Positions 30,712-38,982 of a stretch of 39,763 bases of DNA are shown in pieces. Within the stretch, counting starts at the first letter, position 1. The number at the start of each line of letters is the position of its first letter. The stretch spans positions 1 to 39,763 of the forward strand of contig CAYYQW010000031.1 in assembly GCA_964472505.1 (NCBI GenBank). Reading direction: 5' to 3'. The position numbers and the translations under genes are program-made. This DNA comes from JAYEIA01 sp964472505. Lineage in GTDB: Bacteria > Bacteroidota > Bacteroidia > Bacteroidales > JAADGE01. The notes under the pieces were generated by a model. That model searched no databases. It saw only the letters and a list, made by a program, of their open reading frames with translations, and was not told the DNA's origin.

Positions 30712-31470
30712 ATGCAAAAAACAGCACTGGTAACCGGAGCCACATCCGGAATCGGAAAAGCAACAGCTGAAAAGCTTGCAGAAACAGGCTATAATTTAAT
30801 CATAACCGGAAGAAGAGAAAACCGGCTGGATGAACTCAAAAAACAGCTAATTGACAGCTATGCAACAGGTATTCACACACTTTGTTTTGACATACAAAAT
30901 TATAAGGCTGCCGAAGAAGCACTAAACAGCCTACCCCAAAGTTTCCAAACCATTGATGTATTAGTTAATAATGCGGGCTTGGCTGCCGGCTTGGATCTTT
31001 TTCACGAAGGGGATATAAATGATTGGGAGCAAATGATAAATACTAATATTAAAGGTTTACTGTATATCTCACGCCTTGTTGCACCCAAAATGACAGCAAG
31101 AAAAAAAGGCCATATCATAAACATCAGTTCCATAGCCGGGCAACAATCCTACGGAAAAGGCGGAGTTTACTGCGCTACAAAACATGCCGTGGAAGCCCTT
31201 ACTCGAAACATGCGTATTGATATGTTGCCTTACGGAATCCGAGTGAGCTCGGTAAGCCCGGGAGCGGTAGAAACGGAGTTTTCCAAAGTCCGACTAAAAG
31301 ACAAAGAAAAAGCCAAAGAAGTTTATAAAGGATTTAAGCCGCTGAGCGCTGAAGACATTGCCGAAACCGTTGTTTTTGTGGTTTCGCGTCCTGCTCACGT
31401 TAATATTAATGATATTTTAATTATGCCCGCGGCACAAGCCGATGCATTTCACACCCACCGAGAAAAATAA
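30712..31470 (+). CDS. Short-chain dehydrogenase/reductase, YdfG-like
   Basis: 252 residues, a classical SDR. The NAD(P) motif TGATSGIG (8-15) is followed by Arg-Arg in TGRREN, which favours NADPH. NNAG is at 86-89, catalytic Ser at 139/140, and Tyr153-x3-Lys157 in YCATK. The C-terminal block HVNINDILIMPAAQA closely follows E. coli YdfG (3-hydroxy acid/serine dehydrogenase). YdfG relatives also include NADPH-dependent sulfoacetaldehyde reductases, and 3-keto-lipid reductases are other SDRs. Its position between the permease and cysQ (10 and 5 bp spacing) suggests a sulfur-related substrate, but this is inference. Confidence 0.88.
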   Translation: MQKTALVTGATSGIGKATAEKLAETGYNLIITGRRENRLDELKKQLIDSYATGIHTLCFDIQNYKAAEEALNSLPQSFQTIDVLVNNAGLAAGLDLFHEGDINDWEQMINTNIKGLLYISRLVAPKMTARKKGHIINISSIAGQQSYGKGGVYCATKHAVEALTRNMRIDMLPYGIRVSSVSPGAVETEFSKVRLKDKEKAKEVYKGFKPLSAEDIAETVVFVVSRPAHVNINDILIMPAAQADAFHTHREK

Positions 31471-31475
31471 TTCAT

Positions 31476-32300
31476 ATGATAAATTTTAAAATTGAACAGC
31501 ATTTATTTGAAGCAGTCAGAGCAGCTTATCTGGCCGGAGAGAGAATTTTGGAAGTCTATAATTCCGAGGACTTTAAAGTCGAATCCAAACAAGACGACAG
31601 CCCCTTAACACTGGCCGACAAACGCGCCCATGAAACCATAATGAAGGTATTGAAAGAAAGTCATATTCCCGTGTTGAGCGAGGAAGGCAGCGGCCACGAA
31701 TATAATAAACGCAAAAACCGTGAGCTTTTCTGGTTGGTTGACCCTCTGGACGGAACGAAGGAATTTATTAAAAAGAATGATGAATTCACCGTCAACATTG
31801 CTTTAATATATAAAGACACACCCATAGCCGGGATTATTTATGCTCCGGTTTTTGGACTATTATATTACGGAGACAGCCAAAACGGCGCTTTCAAAAAAGA
31901 GATGCTGAGAGCAGATGATTTTTCGGCCGGCAAGACTTATGAAACCTTAATTATCGCCTCCGAAAAATTGCCAAAAATTGAAAAAAAACGCCCTTATACT
32001 GCAGTTGCCAGTCGCTCGCACTTATCCGATGAAACTAAAGCATACTTAGATAAATTAGAAGCAGAACACGGCAAAACAGAAATTATTTCCAAGGGCAGTT
32101 CACTGAAAATATGTATGGTGGCTGAAGGAAAAGCTGATATTTATCCGCGCTTCGGCCCAACCATGGAATGGGATACCGGTGCCGGTGATGCCATTGCTCG
32201 TGCATCCGGTGCATTGGTTACAAAAACCGACGGTTCGCCTTTGTTATATAATAAGAAAAATCTGTTAAACCCCCATTTCATCATCGAACGCAAATCATAA
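31476..32300 (+). CDS. cysQ: 3'(2'),5'-bisphosphate nucleotidase
   Basis: 274 residues, inositol-monophosphatase superfamily. The metal-binding motifs are SEEG (Glu70), DPLDGTKEF (89-97) and the C-terminal WDTGAGDAIARASG. CysQ dephosphorylates PAP to AMP, or PAPS to APS, in the cytosol, recycling products of PAPS use. Here no gene in the window makes PAPS, so PAP would have to come from another source. Its start is 5 bp past the SDR stop, and a heptad repeat begins 2 bp past its own stop codon. Confidence 0.94.
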   Translation: MINFKIEQHLFEAVRAAYLAGERILEVYNSEDFKVESKQDDSPLTLADKRAHETIMKVLKESHIPVLSEEGSGHEYNKRKNRELFWLVDPLDGTKEFIKKNDEFTVNIALIYKDTPIAGIIYAPVFGLLYYGDSQNGAFKKEMLRADDFSAGKTYETLIIASEKLPKIEKKRPYTAVASRSHLSDETKAYLDKLEAEHGKTEIISKGSSLKICMVAEGKADIYPRFGPTMEWDTGAGDAIARASGALVTKTDGSPLLYNKKNLLNPHFIIERKS

Positions 32301-32301
32301 T

Positions 32302-32369
32302 CATCTGTTATCTCATGTCTGATATCTTATATCTTAAGACTTATATCTTATATTAACATCTTACATCTA
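32302..32369 (-). repeat. Degenerate heptad repeat, inverted relative to 3844-3881
   Basis: Read on the minus strand the spacer holds about nine units of a 7-bp period, for example GATGTAA, ATATAAG, TCTTAAG, ATATAAG, ATATCAG, ACATGAG and ATAACAG. It fills almost the whole gap between cysQ and the next gene. Confidence 0.75.
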
Positions 32370-32373
32370 AATC

Positions 32374-33681
32374 ATGAAATTCCATTTTGAATGCCGCGAT
32401 TGCGGAAAAAAAATCAACGGTTTTGAACAGTGGTTTTCCAATAATCAAAAATGCCCCCAATGCGGAGGCAATAAAATCAACACCGTTTATTCGACCGATA
32501 AAGAAAAAATAAAAGCACTGACGGCTTCCGACCAAAAACCTGAAAGCCTCTGGCATTATTTCGATTTTCTTCCTTTAGAAAACAAAAAAAATATTGTAAC
32601 CGAAGGTGAAGGAATTGCGCCTATTGAGCGTTGGCAGTTTTTGGAAGATTTTGCCCGGAGAAAATACAATCTGGATTTGGAAGTATTCGTAAACCGCAAC
32701 GACCGAAGCTTTGCCACCGGCACGTTCAAAGATAAAGGCGGCGCATTGGCCGCAAGCGTATTGAAAGAACACGGCATTACGGAATATGTCGTAGCCAGCA
32801 CCGGTAACACGGCATCGGCTTTCGCACATTATATGGCCAAAGCCGGTATTTCCTGTGCCATTTTTGTACCCGAAAATTCACTCACCGACAGCGAAGCCCA
32901 TATCGGAACATACGGACAGAAGCTCTTTCGCGTGAAAGGCGATTATGCTTATGCTAAAAAAGTAGCCGCCGACTACGCAAAAAAATACGGCATATTAATG
33001 ACCGGCGGCAATTTAGACCCCTTGCGCCTCGAAGCTAAAAAAACGCAAGTATTTGAAATGTTGCGCGTTATGGGCAAAACACCCGATGTATATATTCAGG
33101 CACTAAGCGGCGGTACGGGCCCCTTTGCGGTAGAAAAAGCCTTTAAAGATTTTGAAGGCACCGGACTGTTGGACAAATTGCCGCGTTTCCTGCTTTCGCA
33201 AGGCGATATGTGCGCCCCTATGGCACATGCCTGGGCTGATGCTAAAGAAAAAGGCTTTTATGCAGGTTATGAAAAAGTATATCCCGTTTACGACAATCCG
33301 AAAGTACTCATACCTACGATTGCTACGGGAAATCCGGGCATGTATCCGCTTATGGCGCCTTTGGTAAGAAGAAGCGGCGGTGAAATATTTCCGGTACCCG
33401 AACGCATGGCGGTTGATGTAGCCCGATTGGTGGCTTATGAGCAGGTTGCAAAGATTGGCCCCGCTTCGGCTGCCGGACTCTTGGGCTTTTTTGAAGCTCT
33501 AAAGCACGGATATATTAACAACGGCGAATCGGTATTCATAAATATGGGCGAAAGTGCCAACCGGGCTTTGGATTTCTTAAAAGAAGTGGCCTATACCACC
33601 GAAATAATTGAATCGGCAGACGATTGCAAGCGTTTTGACCGTAAAGTATATCGCAAAAAAGTATGGATGCCTTTCGAGTAA
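32374..33681 (+). CDS. Threonine-synthase-like PLP enzyme with zinc ribbon; candidate cysteate synthase
   Basis: 435 residues, fold-type II PLP enzyme. Residues 7-30 are a zinc ribbon (Cys7, Cys10, Cys27, Cys30). The PLP lysine is Lys119 in TGTFKDKGG, STGNTAS (142-148) binds the substrate carboxylate, and GGTGP (246-250) holds the cofactor phosphate. The family is threonine synthase (archaeal/plant type) and its paralogues. Bacteroidota usually use the other, E. coli-like, ThrC for threonine, so this is probably a paralogue. Archaeal cysteate synthase, which joins sulfite to O-phosphoserine, belongs to this family. Placement right after sulfite-forming genes makes that activity attractive but unproven. 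Alternatives are a real threonine synthase or another beta-replacement enzyme. Confidence 0.85.
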   Translation: MKFHFECRDCGKKINGFEQWFSNNQKCPQCGGNKINTVYSTDKEKIKALTASDQKPESLWHYFDFLPLENKKNIVTEGEGIAPIERWQFLEDFARRKYNLDLEVFVNRNDRSFATGTFKDKGGALAASVLKEHGITEYVVASTGNTASAFAHYMAKAGISCAIFVPENSLTDSEAHIGTYGQKLFRVKGDYAYAKKVAADYAKKYGILMTGGNLDPLRLEAKKTQVFEMLRVMGKTPDVYIQALSGGTGPFAVEKAFKDFEGTGLLDKLPRFLLSQGDMCAPMAHAWADAKEKGFYAGYEKVYPVYDNPKVLIPTIATGNPGMYPLMAPLVRRSGGEIFPVPERMAVDVARLVAYEQVAKIGPASAAGLLGFFEALKHGYINNGESVFINMGESANRALDFLKEVAYTTEIIESADDCKRFDRKVYRKKVWMPFE

Positions 33682-33705
33682 CAGCAAAAGTCCGGAGTTT
33701 TCGTA

Positions 33706-33746
33706 AGAAAAAAGCTGGACCAAAAAATGGGAACAGCTTTTTCTTT
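33706..33746. terminator. Bidirectional terminator between the PLP enzyme and AbgT genes
   Basis: AAAAAGCTG and CAGCTTTTT arms lie around a 17-base loop, flanked by A- and T-rich runs on both sides, between two convergent genes. Confidence 0.7.
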
Positions 33747-33780
33747 ATACTTCTAAAGAAACAATTGATTATTTACAAAA

Positions 33781-35316
33781 CTATTTTGGCATTTCGTAAT
33801 ATAACTCGGCGCCTGGCCCAAGCGGCAAGCCAATCCAAACCCAAGCTATAAGAAGCAAAGACCACAAAATAAAGAACGCTATGGAATACGGGAGCATGGT
33901 GGCTATTACGGTTCCTATGCCGGCATTTTTATCGTATTTCTGTATAAATGCTATTATCAGAGCAAAAAAGCTCATCATAGGCGAAATAATATTGGTTACG
34001 CTGTCACCTATTCTAAAAATAACCTGCGAAAGTTCCGGGGAATAACCCATAAGCATAAACATGGGAATAAAAATCGGTGCCAAAATGGCCCATTTAGCCG
34101 ATGCACTTCCCATGAACATATTAATTATGGCTGCCAAAATCACAAAAGCTAACATCAAAGGGATAAGGCCCACATTAAGACTACTCAAAAATGCAGCGCC
34201 TTTCACGGCAAAAATAATTCCCAGGTTACTCCATTTGAAATAAGCTACAAACTGGGCTGCAAAAAATACCAATACGAAATAAAGCGCCAAAGTTTTCATG
34301 GCCTGCGCCATTCCGTTCATTACATCAGCATCGTTTTTAAAAGTTCGGGCAACTACTCCGTAAACCACACCGGTTATACCGGCCACAATAACCAATACGG
34401 CGATAACTCCCTTAATAAGCGGAGAACTCAAAACACCGCCGTCCGAGCCGCGAAAGAAACCGCCTTCGGGAATAATTCCGACCAGCATTACGCCCACAAT
34501 AATTATTAAGGCAACCGTAGCCCAAAGCAAGCCACGCTTTTCTTCCGGCTTAAGTTGTTCCAGTTCTTCGCCGCTGCCCTCACCGGTATATTCTCCAAAA
34601 CGGGGAGCTACAAAACGCTCGGTTACCCAAGTACCGCCAAAAGCAATTACAAAGGTTGAAACTACCATAAAATAATAATTAGCCGTAGGATTTACATCGT
34701 AAGAGGGGTCAATAATTTCGGCCGCTTCGGTAGATAAGCCGGCCAAAAGCGGGTCAATGGTTCCGATTAATAAGTTGGCGCTGAAACCACCGGAAACACC
34801 GGCAAAAGCAGCCGCCATACCCACAATGGGATGCCTTTTAACGGCTATAAAAATCACACCGGCCAAAGGAATTAATAACACATAACCAATATCGCTGGCC
34901 ATGTTGGAAAGAATACCGGCAAAAACCAGTACAAAAGTTAATATTTTTTTTGGTGAAGCCAGTACCAATAAACGAATGGTAGCAGAAATCAATCCGCTGC
35001 TTTCGGCAATTCCTATACCAAGCATGGCCACAAACACAACCCCCAAGGGTGCAAATCCGGTTGTATTATCCACCAGCATAATCATCATGCGATGCAAGCC
35101 GTCCACTGTAAGCAGATTCACCGGATGCACTTCTTCTCCGGTTGCAGGATGTATAGCCGACCAATCGACCCAATATGCCACACCGGACAGAATTACGGTG
35201 AGCAATGCGAAAATACCAAATAAAGTAGCCGGATGCGGCAAGGCATTACCGCCCTTTTCCACAACGGTTAAAAATCTGTTGAAGAATGTTTTCTTTTCTG
35301 TTTTTGCTTTTGACAT
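33781..35316 (-). CDS. abgT: AbgT-family transporter
   Basis: 511 residues from ATG 35316, with about eleven hydrophobic segments. Family blocks: GGNALPHPATLFGIFALLT, GFAPLGVVFVAMLGIGIAESSGLISA, SNMASDIGYVLLIPLAGVIF, IGTIDPLLAGLSTEAAEIIDP, SASAKWAILAPIFIPMFMLMGYSPE and YRIGDS-like FRIGDSVTNIISPM. AbgT members import p-aminobenzoyl-glutamate, and others are proposed to export sulfonamides; the substrate here is open. An ATG 27 bp further upstream is rejected because it lies in the -7 box of a perfect promoter. The gene is monocistronic and converges on the sulfur block. Confidence 0.94.
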   Translation of the reverse strand: MSKAKTEKKTFFNRFLTVVEKGGNALPHPATLFGIFALLTVILSGVAYWVDWSAIHPATGEEVHPVNLLTVDGLHRMMIMLVDNTTGFAPLGVVFVAMLGIGIAESSGLISATIRLLVLASPKKILTFVLVFAGILSNMASDIGYVLLIPLAGVIFIAVKRHPIVGMAAAFAGVSGGFSANLLIGTIDPLLAGLSTEAAEIIDPSYDVNPTANYYFMVVSTFVIAFGGTWVTERFVAPRFGEYTGEGSGEELEQLKPEEKRGLLWATVALIIIVGVMLVGIIPEGGFFRGSDGGVLSSPLIKGVIAVLVIVAGITGVVYGVVARTFKNDADVMNGMAQAMKTLALYFVLVFFAAQFVAYFKWSNLGIIFAVKGAAFLSSLNVGLIPLMLAFVILAAIINMFMGSASAKWAILAPIFIPMFMLMGYSPELSQVIFRIGDSVTNIISPMMSFFALIIAFIQKYDKNAGIGTVIATMLPYSIAFFILWSLLLIAWVWIGLPLGPGAELYYEMPK

Positions 35317-35340
35317 GAGTATATTTAAGAAGTTCGCATG

Positions 35341-35371
35341 CAAAAATATAATTCTGTGCTATTCTGTCAAA
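35341..35371 (-). promoter_or_regulatory. Promoter of the AbgT gene
   Basis: On the minus strand TTTG (plus 35368-35371), exactly 19 bp, then TATTTTTG (plus 35341-35348) is a perfect match to TTTG-N19-TAnnTTTG, ending 25 bp before the chosen ATG. Confidence 0.85.
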
Positions 35372-35438
35372 TTAAATCGTAAGAATTTGCTTAATTTTCT
35401 TTTTCGCCCTGTAATATAAGTGTAGAATGCTGCTTATT

Positions 35439-35560
35439 GTTTGGCAGAGAACCCTGCGCCCGTGTGGCATTTTCACCGCAGGATTTAAAGCCGCCTGTTT
35501 TGCGTCAGATGAAAACACTTGACGAGCGCAGTGAATTAATTTTGCAGTTTTCTGCCAAAC
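35439..35560. repeat. 122-bp element with terminal inverted repeats and nested hairpins
   Basis: GTTTGGCAGA (35439-35448) and TCTGCCAAAC (35551-35560) are perfect 10-bp inverted termini; pairing extends inward imperfectly to about 17-19 bases. Inside are CCTGCG/CGCAGG (35453-35458 with 35477-35482) and CGTCA/TGACG (35503-35507 with 35520-35524). The right end can also fold alone as GCAG-TTTT-CTGC. It occupies much of the 341-bp spacer 35344-35684, which otherwise shows only the AbgT promoter. No convincing gene is present. It may be a MITE-like element or a structured RNA. Confidence 0.65.
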
Positions 35561-35684
35561 ATTACTTAAACCGAATGATTATATCAAAACAATCAGAGCT
35601 GCATTATGCGCATAAATATGAAATAATACCGAACAATAAAACCCTTTGCAAGAGACTTTTCTAATTTCAAAAGACAGCGCTTGT

Positions 35685-38600
35685 CTATCCTTCGGCCTGA
35701 AGTGCCGAGCGGATTGCCAAACGTTTTAACTGAGCATATATACTTAGGGCTATCCAAATAAAACCGTTCAACATAATGATAAACAGCAAGAGTAAGACAA
35801 ATCCCAAGTCGTTATCGGTATTGGGCGACAAGATGCTTGGGAGAACGGAAATTATGGCGGCAGCAGCGCCTCCAAAAATTCCGATAAGCATTAGAACGGC
35901 GTACTCTCTGAAATAGAGTATGAAAATTTTTCTTTGTGAATACCCCACTGCCGTTAATAAAGCAGTTTCATTACGTCGCTCCCAAACACTGCGGGCGATT
36001 ACGACCGCCAAACCGATGATTCCCAAGAGCAATCCAATGGCTCCCAAAACCAAGAAGATCGTAAGATAGGTATTTTCCACACTTTTAAATTCCGCCAAAC
36101 GACGGGCGGTTAGTTCGGGGGCAAAGCCATAATCGTTGAAAGCCAAATCTAATTCTTCTTTAATGCGCGTGCTGTCGGCAAACTTACCATCAATCAGAAA
36201 CACTTTACTGCCGTCGGAATACGGAAAGTGATGCAAAAAATATTTTTCCGATATGATTACATTTCCCTGAAAAACAGAAGCTTTCAATCCGCCGATTAAT
36301 TTCAAATTAATATTTTCACCGCGAGCATTAATATAAGATAAAGTATCGCCTACCTTCTTTCCTAACCCCCACTGTATAACAGTTTGATCAGCAATGGCCG
36401 GCACAAAGCCATCGGCTTCCCGATTCAATGCTTCCCAAGGATTATCTTCATCCAAAAAATCGGTTTTTGTAACAAAGGAAAAATGTCCGCTTAATAATTC
36501 CGGTTTAGCAGCCAAAATGCGAGGATTGCTCACACGGTTCAAATTCAAACATCCGGCATCATCGCCTTCGGCTACTCTAAATTGCACAATGGTATCCGAT
36601 TTTTCCAATGAAAACTCTTGCCTGACATCCGGCTTATTCAAATTTTTCAATACGGGAACGGTAGATTCGGCATAATAAACAAAACCGCCCGTCCCGGAAG
36701 AATTTTTTTCGGCATTAGAAAACATATCTTTCTTATTGACGCCGGTTGATATAACCAAAAAAGTGCCGATACTCAAAAGCAATACAACCATTAAACTGCG
36801 CTGCGGATTTCGTACGGCATTTTTAGCCGAAAGAACGGATAGACACAGTTTTCGGTGCGATTTTTTATTCAAGCGTTTCAATACTGCGGCAGTCAATAAA
36901 ACGATGTATATCAAGAGCAGACCGCCAATTACAAAAAACAGAGCCGGATTCTGAATCGTATCATCCGTAAATTGCAAAGCGGCAAGTATAACGATAGCAG
37001 CGGGGAATGCGTATAAAGAAATCTTATGCAGCCGTTTCCAAAAATCATTCTTTGACAAAAGTGTGCGTTTTTGTAAATCGGCGCTTTCCTGTTTCAGCAT
37101 GCGCCTAACTGCAAAAAATTGACTCAGAAGTGATATTCCGAAAGTAATGACAAACCCGACCAACAGTGTGGACGGATAAAGTTTAGTATGCAATACATTG
37201 GTACGAACAATATCGTACCAGAGATTATTCAGTGCATTAAAAACCAATTCATTATACAATAAGCCAATGAATATTCCTGCCAAAGAACCTACAAAAGCCG
37301 TTATGAATTGTTCACCCAGAATAATTCGAATAATTTGTTTATCGGAATAACCAATGGCTGAATAGGTTCCGATTTGCGTATTACGCCGGCTGATCTGAAA
37401 CTTAAAAAACAATACGGTGAGCAAAATGCCGGATACAATAATAAAAAAGCTTAAAGCCAAAAACAATTGGCCGAAATCCACGCCGCTTTTTGCGGCTTTC
37501 AGACCGTTTTTCAAAATTGCATTTACCGATACCCCGTAATCTTCGGGGCGAATGGTTTCGGAGAGTTTTTTCTGTAATTCATCTTTAGCATATGCATCTT
37601 GCGAAAATCGAAAAGCGGTGTGCGCACCAAAACGGTTCGACCATAGTTCAGCAGCCTTTTTATAAGAAATAAAAGCCTTGGGTGTGCCTTTATGGCGTTT
37701 CCAGTAAAGTTCATCTTTATTGCGAATTTTATCCAAATCTATCGGCACGCCGGTATTCCAGTCGCTACAACTGCCGGCATTTGACAAGCCGGGTAAATCG
37801 GGCATTAAGTTCTTATCGGCATAAATACCTTCAAGAGCTACAATTTTTTTTATAATAAATTCGGCACTGTCGGTATCAAGCTGTTTCATGGGCCCGACGG
37901 TGAAATAATTCAAACGCAGGGTATCGCCGATTTTTGCATTCAAATCATCGGCTGCCCATTGATTGATTATAATTTCATTATCCTGCAAACCAATTTCGGA
38001 AAAACCGCTTACAAAAGAATACGGAATTTCTGTTTCACCCAATTGAATGGTGTTCACAAAATAAGTCAGAACATCCGTTTTTTTCGGAATCACCGAAGCC
38101 ATACGCACCGCGCTTAAAGAATCTATAAACACACGCTCTGAAATAAGCTCTTGCTGATTATTTTGAGAAAGCGTTCTCAGTTTCAAATTGGCATCACGGT
38201 ATGTCCAAGATTTCTGCAATGCGCTTTTTATTATCTCCGGTTCTGTGTCAGCATCAGCTGAAATAAAAAGCATATTGACTTTATTTTTCAAATCCAAGAC
38301 ATCGCTTAAGCTCTCATAATTCAAGAAAACATTAAAAGGAGCAGTTTGAGATTGTCTTAAATTCAGCCGTCCGAGCGCTTCTTTTCCTACAATGGCTTTT
38401 ATTTTAAAGCGACGAGAAACGGTTTGATTATCAGCAGCAAAAGGTGTATTGGGCGGAATTATGCCGGTTTTTCGAATCCGCAGCAATAAATAATCACCGG
38501 TTTTCAACATCAGACGTTTTGCCGTATTCTCACTCACGGCCGCTTCATTTTCCGCCAAAGAATTGTAAGCAAAATCGGCTCCGGAAACTTGGGCAAAATT

Positions 38601-38939
38601 CTCATCCGGCCCCCATATCTGTACATTATCTAAACTGTGAGCTCCGCCGTCTTTTAGAGCACTTCCCTGAGTATAAAGAGCAGCTGAAACCGGCAAACCC
38701 GCAGTCTCGGTAAGTCGATTACTTAAAGCTTTGGTAAAAATACGATCTTGTCCGCTTACGGTATGCGTAATATCCCCAAGTCGATATCGAGTAGCTTGCT
38801 CCAATGAATATTGCACCGAGTCGCCCACCAGCAGAGCGCCGGTAATTACGGCTGCCGTTAGTGCCACACCGGCGGCAATGGATAGATTTCCTTTTAAAAA
38901 ATAGGCGAAACTCTTTATTATCAGCTTAAAAAAATTCAT
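35685..38939 (-). CDS. ABC transporter permease, FtsX/MacB-type, large two-module form
   Basis: 1084 residues. A first membrane helix at about 18-40 is followed by a large periplasmic MacB_PCD-like region (to about 485). An FtsX-like module follows with spans near 490-515, 545-570 and 605-625 (LFFKFQISRRNTQIGTYSAIGYSDKQIIRIILGEQFITAFVGSLAGIFIG). Spans near 650-705 and another near 735-755, a second periplasmic part, and a final FtsX module (TYLTIFLVLGAIGLLLGIIGLAVVIARSVWERRNETALLTAVGYSQRKIFILYFREYAVLMLIGIFGG) complete it. It works with the ATPase encoded 43 bp upstream. The double FtsX build is like LolC/E-type or extracellular-substrate exporters. The substrate is unknown; lipoprotein or lipid movement, or export, are possible. 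No membrane-fusion partner is in the window. Confidence 0.9.
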   Translation of the reverse strand: MNFFKLIIKSFAYFLKGNLSIAAGVALTAAVITGALLVGDSVQYSLEQATRYRLGDITHTVSGQDRIFTKALSNRLTETAGLPVSAALYTQGSALKDGGAHSLDNVQIWGPDENFAQVSGADFAYNSLAENEAAVSENTAKRLMLKTGDYLLLRIRKTGIIPPNTPFAADNQTVSRRFKIKAIVGKEALGRLNLRQSQTAPFNVFLNYESLSDVLDLKNKVNMLFISADADTEPEIIKSALQKSWTYRDANLKLRTLSQNNQQELISERVFIDSLSAVRMASVIPKKTDVLTYFVNTIQLGETEIPYSFVSGFSEIGLQDNEIIINQWAADDLNAKIGDTLRLNYFTVGPMKQLDTDSAEFIIKKIVALEGIYADKNLMPDLPGLSNAGSCSDWNTGVPIDLDKIRNKDELYWKRHKGTPKAFISYKKAAELWSNRFGAHTAFRFSQDAYAKDELQKKLSETIRPEDYGVSVNAILKNGLKAAKSGVDFGQLFLALSFFIIVSGILLTVLFFKFQISRRNTQIGTYSAIGYSDKQIIRIILGEQFITAFVGSLAGIFIGLLYNELVFNALNNLWYDIVRTNVLHTKLYPSTLLVGFVITFGISLLSQFFAVRRMLKQESADLQKRTLLSKNDFWKRLHKISLYAFPAAIVILAALQFTDDTIQNPALFFVIGGLLLIYIVLLTAAVLKRLNKKSHRKLCLSVLSAKNAVRNPQRSLMVVLLLSIGTFLVISTGVNKKDMFSNAEKNSSGTGGFVYYAESTVPVLKNLNKPDVRQEFSLEKSDTIVQFRVAEGDDAGCLNLNRVSNPRILAAKPELLSGHFSFVTKTDFLDEDNPWEALNREADGFVPAIADQTVIQWGLGKKVGDTLSYINARGENINLKLIGGLKASVFQGNVIISEKYFLHHFPYSDGSKVFLIDGKFADSTRIKEELDLAFNDYGFAPELTARRLAEFKSVENTYLTIFLVLGAIGLLLGIIGLAVVIARSVWERRNETALLTAVGYSQRKIFILYFREYAVLMLIGIFGGAAAAIISVLPSILSPNTDNDLGFVLLLLFIIMLNGFIWIALSIYAQLKRLAIRSALQAEG

Positions 38940-38982
38940 TTTTGCTTGTATCAGTTAGTTTGGAACTTAAAAATTCCTCCGG

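Noticed and set aside
35439..35560. Integron attC site
   Set aside because: The terminal GTTTGGC does not fit the GTTRRRY core and no integrase is present.
35437..35664. 75-codon plus-strand reading frame in the spacer before the ABC permease
   Set aside because: It starts at a TTG inside the terminal inverted repeat, has no recognisable motif and its first half is dictated by the repeat element.
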